Positions 25,557 through 41,200 of a DNA stretch of 64,000 bases are shown here, one piece after another. The first letter of the stretch is position 1, and every line of letters begins with the position of its first letter. The DNA lies in NCBI GenBank assembly GCA_037783415.1, contig JAZGTN010000051.1, positions 1,178,001 through 1,242,000 on the forward strand, written 5' to 3'. Source of the stretch: Leptasterias polaris. Its lineage: Eukaryota > Echinodermata > Asteroidea > Forcipulatida > Asteriidae. The notes beneath the pieces were generated by a model. That model saw only the letters and a list, made by a program, of their open reading frames with translations. It was not told where the DNA came from and searched no databases. A program made the position numbers and the translations under genes.

Positions 25557-28500
25557 GATGGGAGACCTCCTGGGAATACCGGGTGCTGTAGACGTCTTTT
25601 TGTATTTTTCCTCAACACACGGAGGTTAGAAACAATCTAAGCTGAAGCCCCTATATTAAAGTCAACAAAGTGTCTACTGCCATACGACGCTGAAAACACT
25701 GGTTCTCGTCTGATCACCGAAGTTAAGCATCGTCGGGCCCGGTCAGTACTTGGACGGGAGACCTCCTGGGAATACCGGGTGCTGTAGACATCTTTTGTAT
25801 TTTTCCTCGACATACGGAGGTTAGATCTAAACTGGAAAATGAAGCCCCTATATTAAAGTCAGCAACGTGTCTACTGCCATACTATGCTGAAAACACCGGT
25901 TCTCGTCTGATCACCGAAGTTAAGCATCGTCGGGCCCGGTCAGTACTTGGACGGGAGACCTCCTGGGAATACCGGGTGCTGTAGACATATTTTTGTATTT
26001 TTCCTCAACATACGGAGGTTAGAAACAATCTAAACTGAAGCCCCTAAATTAAAGTTAGCAACGTGTCTACTGCCATACTATGCTGAAAACACCGGTTCTC
26101 GTCTGATCACCGAAGTTAAGCATCGTCGGGCCCGGTCAGTACTTGGACGGGAGACCTCCTGGGAATACCGGGTGCTGTAGACGTCTTTTTGTATTTTTCC
26201 TCAACATACGGAGGTTAGAAACAATCTAAACTGAAGCCCCTAAATTAAAGTTAGCAACGTGTCTACTGCCATACTATGCTGAAAACACCGGTTCTCGTCT
26301 GATCACCGAAGTTAAGCATCGTCGGGCCTGGTCAGTACTTGGACGGGAGACCTCCTGGGAATACCGGGTGCTGTAGACATATTTTGTATTTTTCCTCAAA
26401 ATAAGGAAGTTAGATATCTAAACTGAAAACTGAAGCCCCTAAATTAAAGTCAGCAACGTGTCTACTGCCATACTACGCTGAAAACACCGGTTCTCGTCTG
26501 ATCACCGAAGTTAAGCATCGTCGGGCCCGGTCAGTACTTGGATGGGAGACCTCCTGGGAATACCGGGTGCTGTAGACATCTTTTGTATTTTTCCTCGACA
26601 TACGGAGGTTAGATCTAAACTGGAAACTGAAGCCCCTATATTAAAGTCAGCAAACTGTCTACTGCCATACTACGCTGAAAACACCGTTTCTCGTCTGATC
26701 ACCGAAGTTAAGCATCGTCGGGCCCGGTCCGTACTTGGACGGGAGACCTCCTGGGAATACCGGGTGCTGTAGACATCTTTTTGTATTTTTCCTCAACATA
26801 CGGATGTTAGAAACAATCTAAACTGAAGCCCCTAAATTAAAGTTAGCAACGTGTCTACTGCCATACTACGCTGAAAACACCGGTTCTCGTCTGATCACCG
26901 AAGTTAAGCATCGTCGGGCCCGGTCAGTACTTGGACGGGAGACCTCCTGGGAATACCTGGTGCTGTAGACATCTTTTGTATTTTTCCTCAAAATACGGAA
27001 GTTAGATATCTAAACTGGAAACTGAAGCCCCTATATTAAAGTCAACAAAGTGTTTACTGCCATACTACGCTGAAAACACCGGTTCTCGTCTGATCACCGA
27101 AGTTAAGCATCGTCAGGCCCGGTCAGTACTTGGACGGGAGACCTCCTGGGAATACCGGGTGCTGTAGACATCTTTTGTATTTTTCCTCAAAATACGGAAG
27201 TTAGATATCTAAACTGGAAACTGAAGCCCCTATATTAAAGTCAGCAACGTGTCTACTGCCATACTACGCTGAAAACACCGGTTCTCGTCTGATCACCGAA
27301 GTTAAGCATCGTCGGGCCCGGTCAGTACTTGGACGGGAGACCTCCTGGGAATACCGGGTGCTGTAGACATCTTTTGTATTTTTCCTAGACATACGGAGGT
27401 TAGATCTAAACTGGAAACTGAAGCCCCTATATTAAAGTCAGCAACGTGTCTACTGCCATACTACGCTGAAAACACCGGTTCTCGTCTGATCACCGAAGTT
27501 AAGCATCGTCGGGCCCGGTCAGTACTTGGATGGGAGACCTCCTGGGAATACCGGGTGCTGTAGACGTCTTTTTGTATTTTTCCTCAACATACGGAGGTTA
27601 GAAACAATCTAAGCTGAAGCCCCTATATTAAAGTCAACAAAGTGTCTACTGCCATACGACGCTGAAAACACTGGTTCTCGTCTGATCACCGAAGTTAAGC
27701 ATCGTCGGGCCCGGTCAGTACTTGGACGGGAGACCTCCTGGGAATACCGGGTGCTGTAGACATCTTTTGTATTTTTCCTCGACATACGGAGGTTAGATCT
27801 AAACTGGAAAATGAAGCCCCTATATTAAAGTCAGCAACGTGTCTACTGCCATACTATGCTGAAAACACCGGTTCTCGTCTGATCACCGAAGTTAAGCATC
27901 GTCGGGCCCGGTCAGTACTTGGACGGGAGACCTCCTGGGAATACCGGGTGCTGTAGACATATTTTTGTATTTTTCCTCAACATACGGAGGTTAGAAACAA
28001 TCTAAACTGAAGCCCCTAAATTAAAGTTAGCAACGTGTCTACTGCCATACTATGCTGAAAACACCGGTTCTCGTCTGATCACCGAAGTTAAGCATCGTCG
28101 GGCCCGGTCAGTACTTGGACGGGAGACCTCCTGGGAATACCGGGTGCTGTAGACGTCTTTTTGTATTTTTCCTCAACATACGGAGGTTAGAAACAATCTA
28201 AACTGAAGCCCCTAAATTAAAGTTAGCAACGTGTCTACTGCCATACTATGCTGAAAACACCGGTTCTCGTCTGATCACCGAAGTTAAGCATCGTCGGGCC
28301 TGGTCAGTACTTGGACGGGAGACCTCCTGGGAATACCGGGTGCTGTAGACATATTTTGTATTTTTCCTCAAAATAAGGAAGTTAGATATCTAAACTGAAA
28401 ACTGAAGCCCCTAAATTAAAGTCAGCAACGTGTCTACTGCCATACTACGCTGAAAACACCGGTTCTCGTCTGATCACCGAAGTTAAGCATCGTCGGGCCC

Positions 28501-29490
28501 GGTCAGTACTTGGATGGGAGACCTCCTGGGAATACCGGGTGCTGTAGACATCTTTTGTATTTTTCCTCGACATACGGAGGTTAGATCTAAACTGGAAACT
28601 GAAGCCCCTATATTAAAGTCAGCAAACTGTCTACTGCCATACTACGCTGAAAACACCGTTTCTCGTCTGATCACCGAAGTTAAGCATCGTCGGGCCCGGT
28701 CCGTACTTGGACGGGAGACCTCCTGGGAATACCGGGTGCTGTAGACATCTTTTTGTATTTTTCCTCAACATACGGATGTTAGAAACAATCTAAACTGAAG
28801 CCCCTAAATTAAAGTTAGCAACGTGTCTACTGCCATACTACGCTGAAAACACCGGTTCTCGTCTGATCACCGAAGTTAAGCATCGTCGGGCCCGGTCAGT
28901 ACTTGGACGGGAGACCTCCTGGGAATACCTGGTGCTGTAGACATCTTTTGTATTTTTCCTCAAAATACGGAAGTTAGATATCTAAACTGGAAACTGAAGC
29001 CCCTATATTAAAGTCAACAAAGTGTTTACTGCCAGACTACGCTGAAAACACCGGTTCTCGTCTGATCACCGAAGTTAAGCATCGTCAGGCCCGGTCAGTA
29101 CTTGGACGGGAGACCTCCTGGGAATACCGGGTGCTGTAGACATCTTTTGTATTTTTCCTCAAAATACGGAAGTTAGATATCTAAACTGGAAACTGAAGCC
29201 CCTATATTAAAGTCAGCAACGTGTCTACTGCCATACTACGCTGAAAACACCGGTTCTCGTCTGATCACCGAAGTTAAGCATCGTCGGGCCCGGTCAGTAC
29301 TTGGACGGGAGACCTCCTGGGAATACCGGGTGCTGTAGACATCTTTTGTATTTTTCCTAGACATACGGAGGTTAGATCTAAACTGGAAACTGAAGCCCCT
29401 ATATTAAAGTCAGCAACGTGTCTACTGCCATACTACGCTGAAAACACCGGTTCTCGTCTGATCACCGAAGTTAAGCATCGTCGGGCCCGG
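25557..29490 (+). repeat. 10-unit higher-order repeat, two copies (period 1972 bp)
   Basis: TTGGATGGGAG followed by the CGTCTTTTTG spacer recurs 1972 bp later. The TTGGATGGGAG units at about 26537 and 28509, each with a following CACCGTTTCTCG gene, repeat at the same offset. Homology stops near 29490, where the CGGTCGGTAC marker appears in the second copy only. Confidence 0.82.
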
Positions 29491-30804
29491 TCGGTACTTG
29501 GACGGGAGACCTCCTGGGAATACCGGGTGCTGTAGACATATTTTGTATTTTTCCTCAAAATAAGGAAGTTAGATATCTCAACTGAAAACTGAAGCCCCTA
29601 AATTAAAGTCAGCAACGTGTCTACTGCCATACTACGCTGAAAACACCGGTTCTCGTCTGATCACCGAAGTTAAGCATCGTCGGGCCCGGTCAGTACTTGG
29701 ACGGGAGACCTCCTGGTAATACCGGGTGCTGTAGACATCTTTTGTATTTTTCCTCGACATACGGAGGTTAGATCTAAACTGGAAACTGAAGCCCCTATAT
29801 TAAAGTCAGCAAACTGTTTACTGCCATACTACGCTGAAAACACCGTTTCTCGTCTGATCACTGAAGTTAAGCATCGTCGGGCCCGGTCCGTACTTGGACG
29901 GGAGACCTCCTGGGAATACCGGGTGCTGTAGACATCTTTTTGTATTTTTCCTCAACATACGGATGTTAGAAACAATCTAAACTGAAACCCCTAAATTAAA
30001 GTTAACAACGTGTCTACTGCCATACTACGCTGAAAACACCGGTTCTCGTCTGATCACCGAAGTTAAGCATCGTCGGGCCCGGTCAGTACTTGGACGGGAG
30101 ACCTCCTGGGAATACCGGGTGCTGTAGACATATTTTGTATTTTTCCTCAAAATACGGAAGTTATATATCTAAACTGGAAACTGAAGCCCCTATATTAAAG
30201 TCAACAAAGTGTTTACTGCCATGCTACGCTGAAAACACCGGTTCTCGTTTGATCACCGAAGTTAAGCATCGTCAGGCGCGGTCAGTACTTGGACGGGAGA
30301 CCTCCTGGGAATACCTGGTGCTGTAGACATCTTTTGTATTTTTCCTCAAAATACGGAAGTTAGATATCTAAACTGGAAACTGAAGCCCCTATATTAAAGT
30401 CAACAAAGTGTCTACTGCCAGACTACGCTGAAAACACCGGTTCTCGTCTGATCACTGAAGTTAAGAATCGTCGGGCCCGGTCAGTACTTGGACGGGGGAC
30501 CTCCTGGGAATACCGGGTGCTGTAGACATCTTTTTGTATTTTTCCTCAACATACGGAGGTTAGAAACAATCTAAACTGAAGCCCCTAAATTAAAGTTAGC
30601 AACGTGTCTACTGCCATACTACGCTGAAAACACCGGTTCTCGTCTGATCACCGAAGTTAAGCATCGTCGGGCCCGGTCAGTACTTGGACGGGAGACCTCC
30701 TGGGAATACCGGGTGCTGTAGACATATTTTGTATTTTTCCTCAAAATACGGAAGTTAGATATCTAAACTGGAAACTGAAGCCCCTATATTAAAGTCAACA
30801 AAGT

Positions 30805-30921
30805 GTTTACTGCCATACTACGCTGAAACACCGGTTCTCGTCTGATCACCGAAGTTAAGCATCGTCGGGCCCGGTCAGTACTTGGACGGGAGACCTCCTG
30901 GGAATACCGGGTGCTGTAGAC
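30805..30921 (+). pseudogene. 5S copy with 1-nt deletion in the A run
   Basis: Reads GCTGAAACACC instead of GCTGAAAACACC, losing one A at nt 22-25 next to helix II. The core is 117 nt. A unique event in this window, so either recent or a sequencing slip in a homopolymer. Confidence 0.6.
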
Positions 30922-32229
30922 ATCTTTTGTATTTTTCCTCGACATACGGAGGTTAGATCTAAACTGGAAACTGAAGCCCCTATATTAAAGTCAGCAACAT
31001 GTATACTGCCATACTACGCTGAAAACACCGGTTCTCGTCTGATCACCGAAGTTAAGCATCGTTGGGCCCGGTCAGTACTTGGACGGGAGACCTCCTGGGA
31101 ATACCGGGTGCTGTAGACATATTTTTGTATTTTTCCTCAACATACGGAGGTTAGAAACAATCTAAACTGAAGCCCCTAAATTAAAGTTAGCAACGTGTCT
31201 ACTGCCATATTATGCTGAAAACACCGGTTCTCGTCTGATCACCGAAGTTAAGCATCGTCGGGCCCGGTCAGTACTTGGATGGGAGACCTCCTGGGAATAC
31301 CGGGTGCTGTAGACGTCTTTTTGTATTTTTCCTCAACATACGGAGGTTAGAAACAATCTAAGCTGAAGCCCCTATATTAAAGTCAACAAAGTGTCTACTG
31401 CCATACGACGCTGAAAACACTGGTTCTCGTCTGATCACCGAAGTTAAGCATCGTCGGGCCCGGTCAGTACTTGGACGGGAGACCTCCTGGGAATACCGGG
31501 TGCTGTAGACATCTTTTGTATTTTTCCTCGACATACGGAGGTTAGATCTAAACTGGAAAATGAAGCCCCTATATTAAAGTCAGCAACGTGTCTACTGCCA
31601 TACTATGCTGAAAACACCGGTTCTCGTCTGATCACCGAAGTTAAGCATCGTCGGGCCCGGTCAGTACTTGGACGGGAGACCTCCTGGGAATACCGGGTGC
31701 TGTAGACATATTTTTGTATTTTTCCTCAACATACGGAGGTTAGAAACAATCTAAACTGAAGCCCCTAAATTAAAGTTAGCAACGTGTCTACTGCCATACT
31801 ATGCTGAAAACACCGGTTCTCGTCTGATCACCGAAGTTAAGCATCGTCGGGCCCGGTCAGTACTTGGACGGGAGACCTCCTGGGAATACCGGGTGCTGTA
31901 GACGTCTTTTTGTATTTTTCCTCAACATACGGAGGTTAGAAACAATCTAAACTGAAGCCCCTAAATTAAAGTTAGCAACGTGTCTACTGCCATACTATGC
32001 TGAAAACACCGGTTCTCGTCTGATCACCGAAGTTAAGCATCGTCGGGCCTGGTCAGTACTTGGACGGGAGACTTCCTGGGAATACCGGGTGCTGTAGACA
32101 TATTTTGTATTTTTCCTCAAAATAAGGAAGTTAGATATCTAAACTGAAAACTGAAGCCCCTAAATTAAAGTCAGCAACGTGTCTACTGCCATACTACGCT
32201 GAAAACACCGGTTCTCGTCTGATCACCGA

Positions 32230-35200
32230 AGTTAAGCATCGTCAGGCCCGGTCAGTACTTGGACGGGAGACCTCCTGGGAATACCGGGTGCTGTAGACAT
32301 CTTTTGTATTTTTCCTCAAAATACGGAAGTTAGATATCTAAACTGGAAACTGAAGCCCCTATATTAAAGTCAACAAAGTGTCTACTGCCATACTACGCTG
32401 AAAACACCGGTTCTCGTCTGATCACTGAAGTTAAGAATCGTCGGGCCCGGTCAGTACTTGGACGGGAGACCTCCTGGGAATACCGGGTGCTGTAGACATC
32501 TTTTTGTATTTTTCATCAACATACGGAGGTTAGAAACAATCTAAACTGAAGCCCCTAAATTAAAGTTAGCAACGTGTTTACTGCCATACTACGCTGAAAA
32601 CACCGGTTCTCGTCTGATCACCGAAATTAAGCATCGTCGGGCCCGGTCAGTACTTGGACGGGAGACCTCCTGGGAATACCTGGTGCTGTAGACATCTTTT
32701 GTATTTTTCCTCAAAATACGGAAGTTAGATATCTAAACTGGAAACTGAAGCCCCTATATTAAAGTCAACAAAGTGTCTACTGCCAGACTACGCTGAAAAC
32801 ACCGGTTCTCGTCTGATCACTGAAGTTAAGAATCGTCGGGCCCGGTCAGTGCTTGGACGGGGGACCTCCTGGGAATACCGGGTGCTGTAGACATCTTTTT
32901 GTATTTTTCCTCAACATACGGAGGTTAGAAACAATCTAAACTGAAGCCCCTAAATTAAAGTTAGCAACGTGTCTACTGCCATACTACGCTGAAAACACCG
33001 GTTCTCGTCTGATCACCGAAGTTAAGCATCGTCGGGCCCGGTCAGTACTTGGACGGGAGACCTCCTGGGAATACCGGGTGCTGTAGACATATTTTGTATT
33101 TTTCCTCAAAATACGGAAGTTAGATATCTAAACTGGAAACTGAAGCCCCTATATTAAAGTCAACAAAGTGTTTACTGCCATACTACGCTGAAAACACCGG
33201 TTCTCGTCTGATCACCGAAGTTAAGCATCGTCGGGCCCGGTCAGTACTTGGACGGGAGACCTCCTGGGAATACCGGGTGCTGTAGACATCTTTTGTATTT
33301 TTCCTCGACATACGGAGGTTAGATCTAAACTGGAAACTGAAGCCCCTATATTAAAGTCAGCAACGTGTATACTGCCATACTACGCTGAAAACACCGGTTC
33401 TCGTCTGATCACCGAAGTTAAGCATCGTCGGGCCCGGTCAGTACTTGGACGGGAGACCTCCTGGGAATACCGGGTGCTGTAGACATATTTTTGTATTTTT
33501 CCTCAACATACGGAGGTTAGAAACAATCTAAACTGAAGCCCCTAAATTAAAGTTAGCAACGTGTCTACTGCCATATTATGCTGAAAACACCGGTTCTCGT
33601 CTGATCACCGAAGTTAAGCATCGTCGGGCCCGGTCAGTACTTGGACGGGAGACCTCCTGGGAATACCGGGTGCTGTAGACGTCTTTTTGTATTTTTCCTC
33701 AACATACGGAGGTTAGAAATAATCTAAGCTGAAGCCCCTATATTAAAGTCAACAAAGTGTCTACTGCCATACGACGCTGAAAACACTGGTTCTCGTCTGA
33801 TCACCGAAGTTAAGCATCGTCGGGCCCGGTCAGTACTTGGACGGGAGACTTCCTGGGAATACCGGGTGCTGTAGACATCTTTTGTATTTTTCCTCGACAT
33901 ACGGAGGTTAGATCTAAACTGGAAAATGAAGCCCCTATATTAAAGTCAGCAACGTGTCTACTGCCATACTATGCTGAAAACACCGGTTCTCGTCTGATCA
34001 CCGAAGTTAAGCATCGTCGGGCCCGGTCAGTACTTGGACGGGAGACCTCCTGGGAATACCGGGTGCTGTAGACATATTTTTGTATTTTTCCTCAACATAC
34101 GGAGGTTAGAAACAATCTAAACTGAAGCCCCTAAATTAAAGTTAGCAACGTGTCTACTGCCATACTATGCTGAAAACACCGGTTCTCGTCTGATCACCGA
34201 AGTTAAGCATCATCGGGCCCGGTCAGTACTTGGACGGGAGACCTCCTGGGAATACCGGGTGCTGTAGATGTCTTTTTGTATTTTTCCTCAACATACGAAG
34301 GTTAGAAACAATCTAAACTGAAGCCCCTAAATTAAAGTTAGCAACGTGTCTACTGCCATACTATGCTGAAAACACCGGTTCTCGTCTGATCACCGAAGTT
34401 AAGCATCGTCGGGCCCGGTCAGTACTTGGACGGGAGACCTCCTGGGAATACCGGGTGCTGTAGACATATTTTGTATTTTTCCTCAAAATAAGGAAGTTAG
34501 ATATCTAAACTGAAAACTGAAGCCCCTAAATTAAAGTCAGCAACGTGTCTACTGCCATACTACGCTGAAAACACCGGTTCTCGTCTGATCACCGAAGTTA
34601 AGCATCGTCGGGCCCGGTCAGTACTTGGACGGGAGACCTCCTGGGAATACCGGGTGCTGTAGACATCTTTTGTATTTTTCCTCGACATACGGAGGTTAGA
34701 TCTAAACTGGAAACTGAAGCCCCTATATTAAAGTCAGCAAACTGTCTACTGCCATACTACGCTGAAAACACTGTTTCTCGTCTGATCACCGAAGTTAAGC
34801 ATCGTCGGGCCCGGTCCGTACTTGGACGGGAAACCTCCTGGGAATACCGGGTGCTGTAGACATCTTTTTGTATTTTTCCTTAACATACGGATGTTAGAAA
34901 CAATCTAAACTGAAGCCCCTAAATTAAAGTTAGCAACGTGTCTACTGCCATACTACGCTGAAAACACCGGTTCTCGTCTGATCACCGAAGTTAAGCATCG
35001 TCGGGCCCGGTCAGTACTTGGACGGGAGACCTCCTGGGAATACCCGGTGCTGTAGACATCTTTTGTATTTTTCCTCAAAATACGGAAGTTAGATATCTAA
35101 ACTGGAAACTGAAGCCCCTATATTAAAGTCAACAAAGTGTTTACTGCCATACTACGCTGAAAACACCGGTTCTCGTCTGATCACCGAAGTTAAGCATCGT

Positions 35201-38200
35201 CAGGCCCGGTCAGTACTTGGACGGGAGACCTCCTGGGAATACCGGGTGCTGTAGACATCTTTTGTATTTTTCCTCAAAATACGGAAGTTAGATATCTAAA
35301 CTGGAAACTGAAGCCCCTATATTAAAGTCAACAAAGTGTCTACTGCCATACTACGCTGAAAACACCGGTTCTCGTCTGATCACTGAAGTTAAGAATCGTC
35401 GGGCCCGGTCAGTACTTGGACGGGAGACCTCCTGGGAATACCGGGTGCTGTAGACATCTTTTTGTATTTTTCATCAACATACGGAGGTTAGAAACAATCT
35501 AAACTGAAGCCCCTAAATTAAAGTTAGCAACGTGTTTACTGCCATACTACGCTGAAAACACCGGTTCTCGTCTGATCACCGAAGTTAAGCATCGTCGGGC
35601 CCGGTCAGTACTTGGACGGGAGACCTCCTGGGAATACCGGGTGCTGTAGACATCTTTTGTATTTTTCCTCGACATACGGAGGTTAGATCTAAACTGGAAA
35701 CTGAAGCCCCTAAATTAAAGTTAGCAACGTGTCTACTGCCATACTACGCTGAAAACACCGGTTCTCGTCTGATAACCGAAGTTAAGCATCGTTGGGCCCG
35801 GTCAGTACTTGGATGGGAGACCTCCTGGGAATACCGGGTGCTGTAGACATCTTTTGTATTTTTCCTCGACATACGGAGGTTAGATCTAAACTGGAAACTG
35901 AAGCCCCTATATTAAAGTCAGCAACGTGTCTACTGCCATACTACGCTGAAAACACCGGTTCTCGTCTGATCACCGAAGTTAAGCATCGTCGGGCCCGGTC
36001 AGTACTTGGACGGGAGACTTCCTGGGAATACCGGGTGCTGTAAACATCTTTTGTATTTTTCCTCGACATACGGAGGTTAGAAACAATCTAAACTGAAGCC
36101 CCTAAATTAAAGTTAGCAACGTGTCTACTGCCATACTACGCTGAAAACACCGGTTCTCGTCTGATCACCGAAGTTAAGCATCGTCGGGCCCGGTCAGTAC
36201 TTGGACAGGAGACCTCCTGGGAATACCGGGTGCTGTAGACATATTTTGTATTTTTTCTCAAAATACGGAAGTTAGATTTCTAAACTGGAAACTGAAGCCC
36301 CTATATTAAAGTCAACAAAGTGTTTACTGCCATACTACGCTGAAAACACCGGTTCTCGTCTGATCACCGAAGTTAAGCATCGTCAGGCCCGGTCAGTACT
36401 TGGACGGGAGACCTCCTGGGAATACCGGGTGCTGTAGACATCTTTTGTATTTTTCCTCAAAATACGGAAGTTAGATATCTAAACTGGAAACTGAAGCCCC
36501 TATATTAAAGTCAACAAAGTGTTTACTGCCATACTACGCTGAAAACACCGGTTCTCGTCTGATCAACGAAGTTAAGCATCGTCAGGCCCGGTCAGTACTT
36601 GGACGGGAGACCTCCTGGGAATACCGGGTGCTGTAGACATCTTTTGTATTTTTCCTCAAAATACGGAAGTTAGATATCTAAACTGGAAACTGAAGCCCCT
36701 ATATTAAAGTCAACAAAGTGTTTACTGCCATACTACGCTGAAAACACCGGTTCTCGTCTGATCACCGAAGTTAAGCATCGTCAGGCCCGGTCAGTACTTG
36801 GACGGGAGACCTCCTGGGAATACCGGGTGCTGTAGACATCTTTTGTATTTTTCCTCAAAATACGGAAGTTAGATATCTAAACTGGAAACTGAAGCCCCTA
36901 TATTAAAGTCAACAAAGTGTCTACTGCCATACTACGCTGAAAACACCGGTTCTCGTCTGATCACTGAAGTTAAGAATCGTCGGGCCCGGTCAGTACTTGG
37001 ACGGGAGACCTCCTGGGAATACCGGGTGCTGTAGACATCTTTTTGTTTTTTTCCTCAACATACGGAGGTTAGAAACAATCTAAACTGAAGCCCCTAAATT
37101 AAAGTTAGCAACGTGTCTACTGCCATACTACGCTGAAAACACCGGTTCTCGTCTGATCACCGAAGTTAAGCATCGTCGGGCCCGGTCAGTACTTGGACGG
37201 GAGACCTCCTGGGAATACCGGGTGCTGTAGACATCTTTTGTATTTTTCCTCGACATACGGAGGTTAGATCTAAACTGGAAACTGAAGCCCCTATATTAAA
37301 GTCAGCAAACTGTCTACTGCCATACTACGCTGAAAACACTGTTTCTCGTCTGATCACCGAAGTTAAGCATCGTCGGGCCCGGTCCGTACTTGGACGGGAG
37401 ACCTCCTGGGAATACCGGGTGCTGTAGACATCTTTTTGTATTTTTCCTCAACATACGGATGTTAGAAACAATCTAAACTGAAGCCCCTAAATTAAAGTTA
37501 GCAACGTGTCTACTGCCATACTACGCTGAAAACACCGGTTCTCGTCTGATCACCGAAGTTAAGCATCGTCGAGCCCGGTCAGTACTTGGATGGGAGACCT
37601 CCTGGGAATACCCGGTGCTGTAGACATCTTTTGTATTTTTCCTCAAAATACGGAAGTTAGATATCTAAACTGGAAACTGAAGCCCCTATATTAAAGTCAA
37701 CAAAGTGTTTACTGCCATACTACGCTGAAAACACCGGTTCTCGTCTGATCACCGAAGTTAAGCATCGTCAGGCCCGGTCAGTACTTGGACGGGAGACCTC
37801 CTGGGAATACCGGGTGCTGTAGACATCTTTTGTATTTTTCCTCAAAATACGGAAGTTAGATATCTAAACTGGAAACTGAAGCCCCTATATTAAAGTCAAC
37901 AAAGTGTCTACTGCCATACTACGCTGAAAACACCGGTTCTCGTCTGATCACTGAAGTTAAGAATCGTCGGGCCCGGTCAGTACTTGGACGGGAGACCTCC
38001 TGGGAATACCGGGTGCTGTAGACATCTTTTTGTATTTTTCATCAACATACGGAGGTTAGAAACAATCTAAACTGAAGCCCCTAAATTAAAGTTAGCAACG
38101 TGTTTACTGCCATACTACGCTGAAAACACCGGTTCTCGTCTGATCACCGAAATTAAGCATCGTCGGGCCCGGTCAGTACTTAGACGGGAGACCTCCTGGG

Positions 38201-41200
38201 AATACCTGGTGCTGTAGACATCTTTTGTATTTTTCCTCAAAATACGGAAGTTAGATATCTAAACTGGAAACTGAAGCCCCTATATTAAAGTCAACAAAGT
38301 GTCTACTGCCAGACTACGCTGAAAACACCGGTTCTCGTCTGATCACTGAAGTTAAGAATCGTCGGGCCCGGTCAGTGCTTGGACGGGGGACCTCCTGGGA
38401 ATACCGGGTGCTGTAGACATCTTTTTGTATTTTTCCTCAACATACGGAGGTTAGAAACAATCTAAACTGAAGCCCCTAAATTAAAGTTAGCAACGTGTCT
38501 ACTGCCATACTACGCTGAAAACACCGGTTCTCGTCTGATCACCGAAGTTAAGCATCGTCGGGCCCGGTCAGTACTTGGACGGGAGACCTCCTGGGAATAC
38601 CGGGTGCTGTAGACATATTTTGTATTTTTCCTCAAAATACGGAAGTTAGATATCTAAACTGGAAACTGAAGCCCCTATATTAAAGTCAACAAAGTGTTTA
38701 CTGCCATACTACGCTGAAAACACCGGTTCTCGTCTGATCACCGAAGTTAAGCATCGTCGGGCCCGGTCAGTACTTGGACGGGAGACCTCCTGGGAATACC
38801 GGGTGCTGTAGACATCTTTTGTATTTTTCCTCGACATACGGAGGTTAGATCTAAACTGGAAACTGAAGCCCCTATATTAAAGTCAGCAACGTGTATACTG
38901 CCATACTACGCTGAAAACACCGGTTCTCGTCTGATCACCGAAGTTAAGCATCGTCGGGCCCGGTCAGTACTTGGACGGGAGACCTCCTGGGAATACCGGG
39001 TGCTGTAGACATATTTTTGTATTTTTCCTCAACATACGGAGGTTAGAAACAATCTAAACTGAAGCCCCTAAATTAAAGTTAGCAACGTGTCTACTGCCAT
39101 ATTATGCTGAAAACACCGGTTCTCGTCTGATCACCGAAGTTAAGCATCGTCGGGCCCGGTCAGTACTTGGACGGGAGACCTCCTGGGAATACCGGGTGCT
39201 GTAGACGTCTTTTTGTATTTTTCCTCAACATACGGAGGTTAGAAACAATCTAAGCTGAAGCCCCTATATTAAAGTCAACAAAGTGTCTACTGCCATACGA
39301 CGCTGAAAACACTGGTTCTCGTCTGATCACCGAAGTTAAGCATCGTCGGGCCCGGTCAGTACTTGGACGGGAGACTTCCTGGGAATACCGGGTGCTGTAG
39401 ACATCTTTTGTATTTTTCCTCGACATACGGAGGTTAGATCTAAACTGGAAAATGAAGCCCCTATATTAAAGTCAGCAACGTGTCTACTGCCATACTATGC
39501 TGAAAACACCGGTTCTCGTCTGATCACCGAAGTTAAGCATCGTCGGGCCCGGTCAGTACTTGGACGGGAGACCTCCTGGGAATACCGGGTGCTGTAGACA
39601 TATTTTTGTATTTTTCCTCAACATACGGAGGTTAGAAACAATCTAAACTGAAGCCCCTAAATTAAAGTTAGCAACGTGTCTACTGCCATACTATGCTGAA
39701 AACACCGGTTCTCGTCTGATCACCGAAGTTAAGCATCGTCGGGCCCGGTCAGTACTTGGATGGGAGACCTCCTGGGAATACCGGGTGCTGTAGACGTCTT
39801 TTTGTATTTTTCCTCAACATACGGAGGTTAGAAACAATCTAAACTGAAGCCCCTAAATTAAAGTTAGCAACGTGTCTACTGCCATACTATGCTGAAAACA
39901 CCGGTTCTCGTCTGATCACCGAAGTTAAGCATCGTCGGGCCCGGTCAGTACTTGGACGGGAGACCTCCTGGGAATACCGGGTGCTGTAGACATATTTTGT
40001 ATTTTTCCTCAAAATAAGGAAGTTAGATATCTAAACTGAAAACTGAAGCCCCTAAATTAAAGTCAGCAACGTGTCTACTGCCATACTACGCTGAAAACAC
40101 CGGTTCTCGTCTGATCACCGAAGTTAAGCATCGTCGGGCCCGGTCAGTACTTGGACGGGAGACCTCCTGGGAATACCGGGTGCTGTAGACATCTTTTGTA
40201 TTTTTCCTCGACATACGGAGGTTAGATCTAAACTGGAAACTGAAGCCCCTATATTAAAGTCAGCAAACTGTCTACTGCCATACTACGCTGAAAACACCGT
40301 TTCTCGTCTGATCACCGAAGTTAAGCATCGTCGGGCCCGGTCCGTACTTGGACGGGAAACCTCCTGGGAATACCGGGTGCTGTAGACATCTTTTTGTATT
40401 TTTCCTCAACATACGGATGTTAGAAACAATCTAAACTGAAGCCCCTAAATTAAAGTTAGCAACGTGTCTACTGCCATACTACGCTGAAAACACCGGTTCT
40501 CGTCTGATCACCGAAGTTAAGCATCGTCGGGCCCGGTCAGTACTTGGACGGGAGACCTCCTGGGAATACCCGGTGCTGTAGACATCTTTTGTATTTTTCC
40601 TCAAAATACGGAAGTTAGATATCTAAACTGGAAACTGAAGCCCCTATATTAAAGTCAACAAAGTGTTTACTGCCATACTACGCTGAAAACACCGGTTCTC
40701 GTCTGATCACCGAAGTTAAGCATCGTCAGGCCCGGTCAGTACTTGGACGGGAGACCTCCTGGGAATACCGGGTGCTGTAGACATCTTTTGTATTTTTCCT
40801 CAAAATACGGAAGTTAGATATCTAAACTGGAAACTGAAGCCCCTATATTAAAGTCAACAAAGTGTCTACTGCCATACTACGCTGAAAACACCGGTTCTCG
40901 TCTGATCACTGAAGTTAAGAATCGTCGGGCCCGGTCAGTACTTGGACGGGAGACCTCCTGGGAATACCGGGTGCTGTAGACATCTTTTTGTATTTTTCAT
41001 CAACATACGGAGGTTAGAAACAATCTAAACTGAAGCCCCTAAATTAAAGTTAGCAACGTGTTTACTGCCATACTACGCTGAAAACACCGGTTCTCGTCTG
41101 ATCACCGAAGTTAAGCATCGTCGGGCCCGGTCAGTACTTGGACGGGAAACCTCCTGGGAATACCGGGTGCTGTAGACATCTTTTGTATTTTTCCTCGACA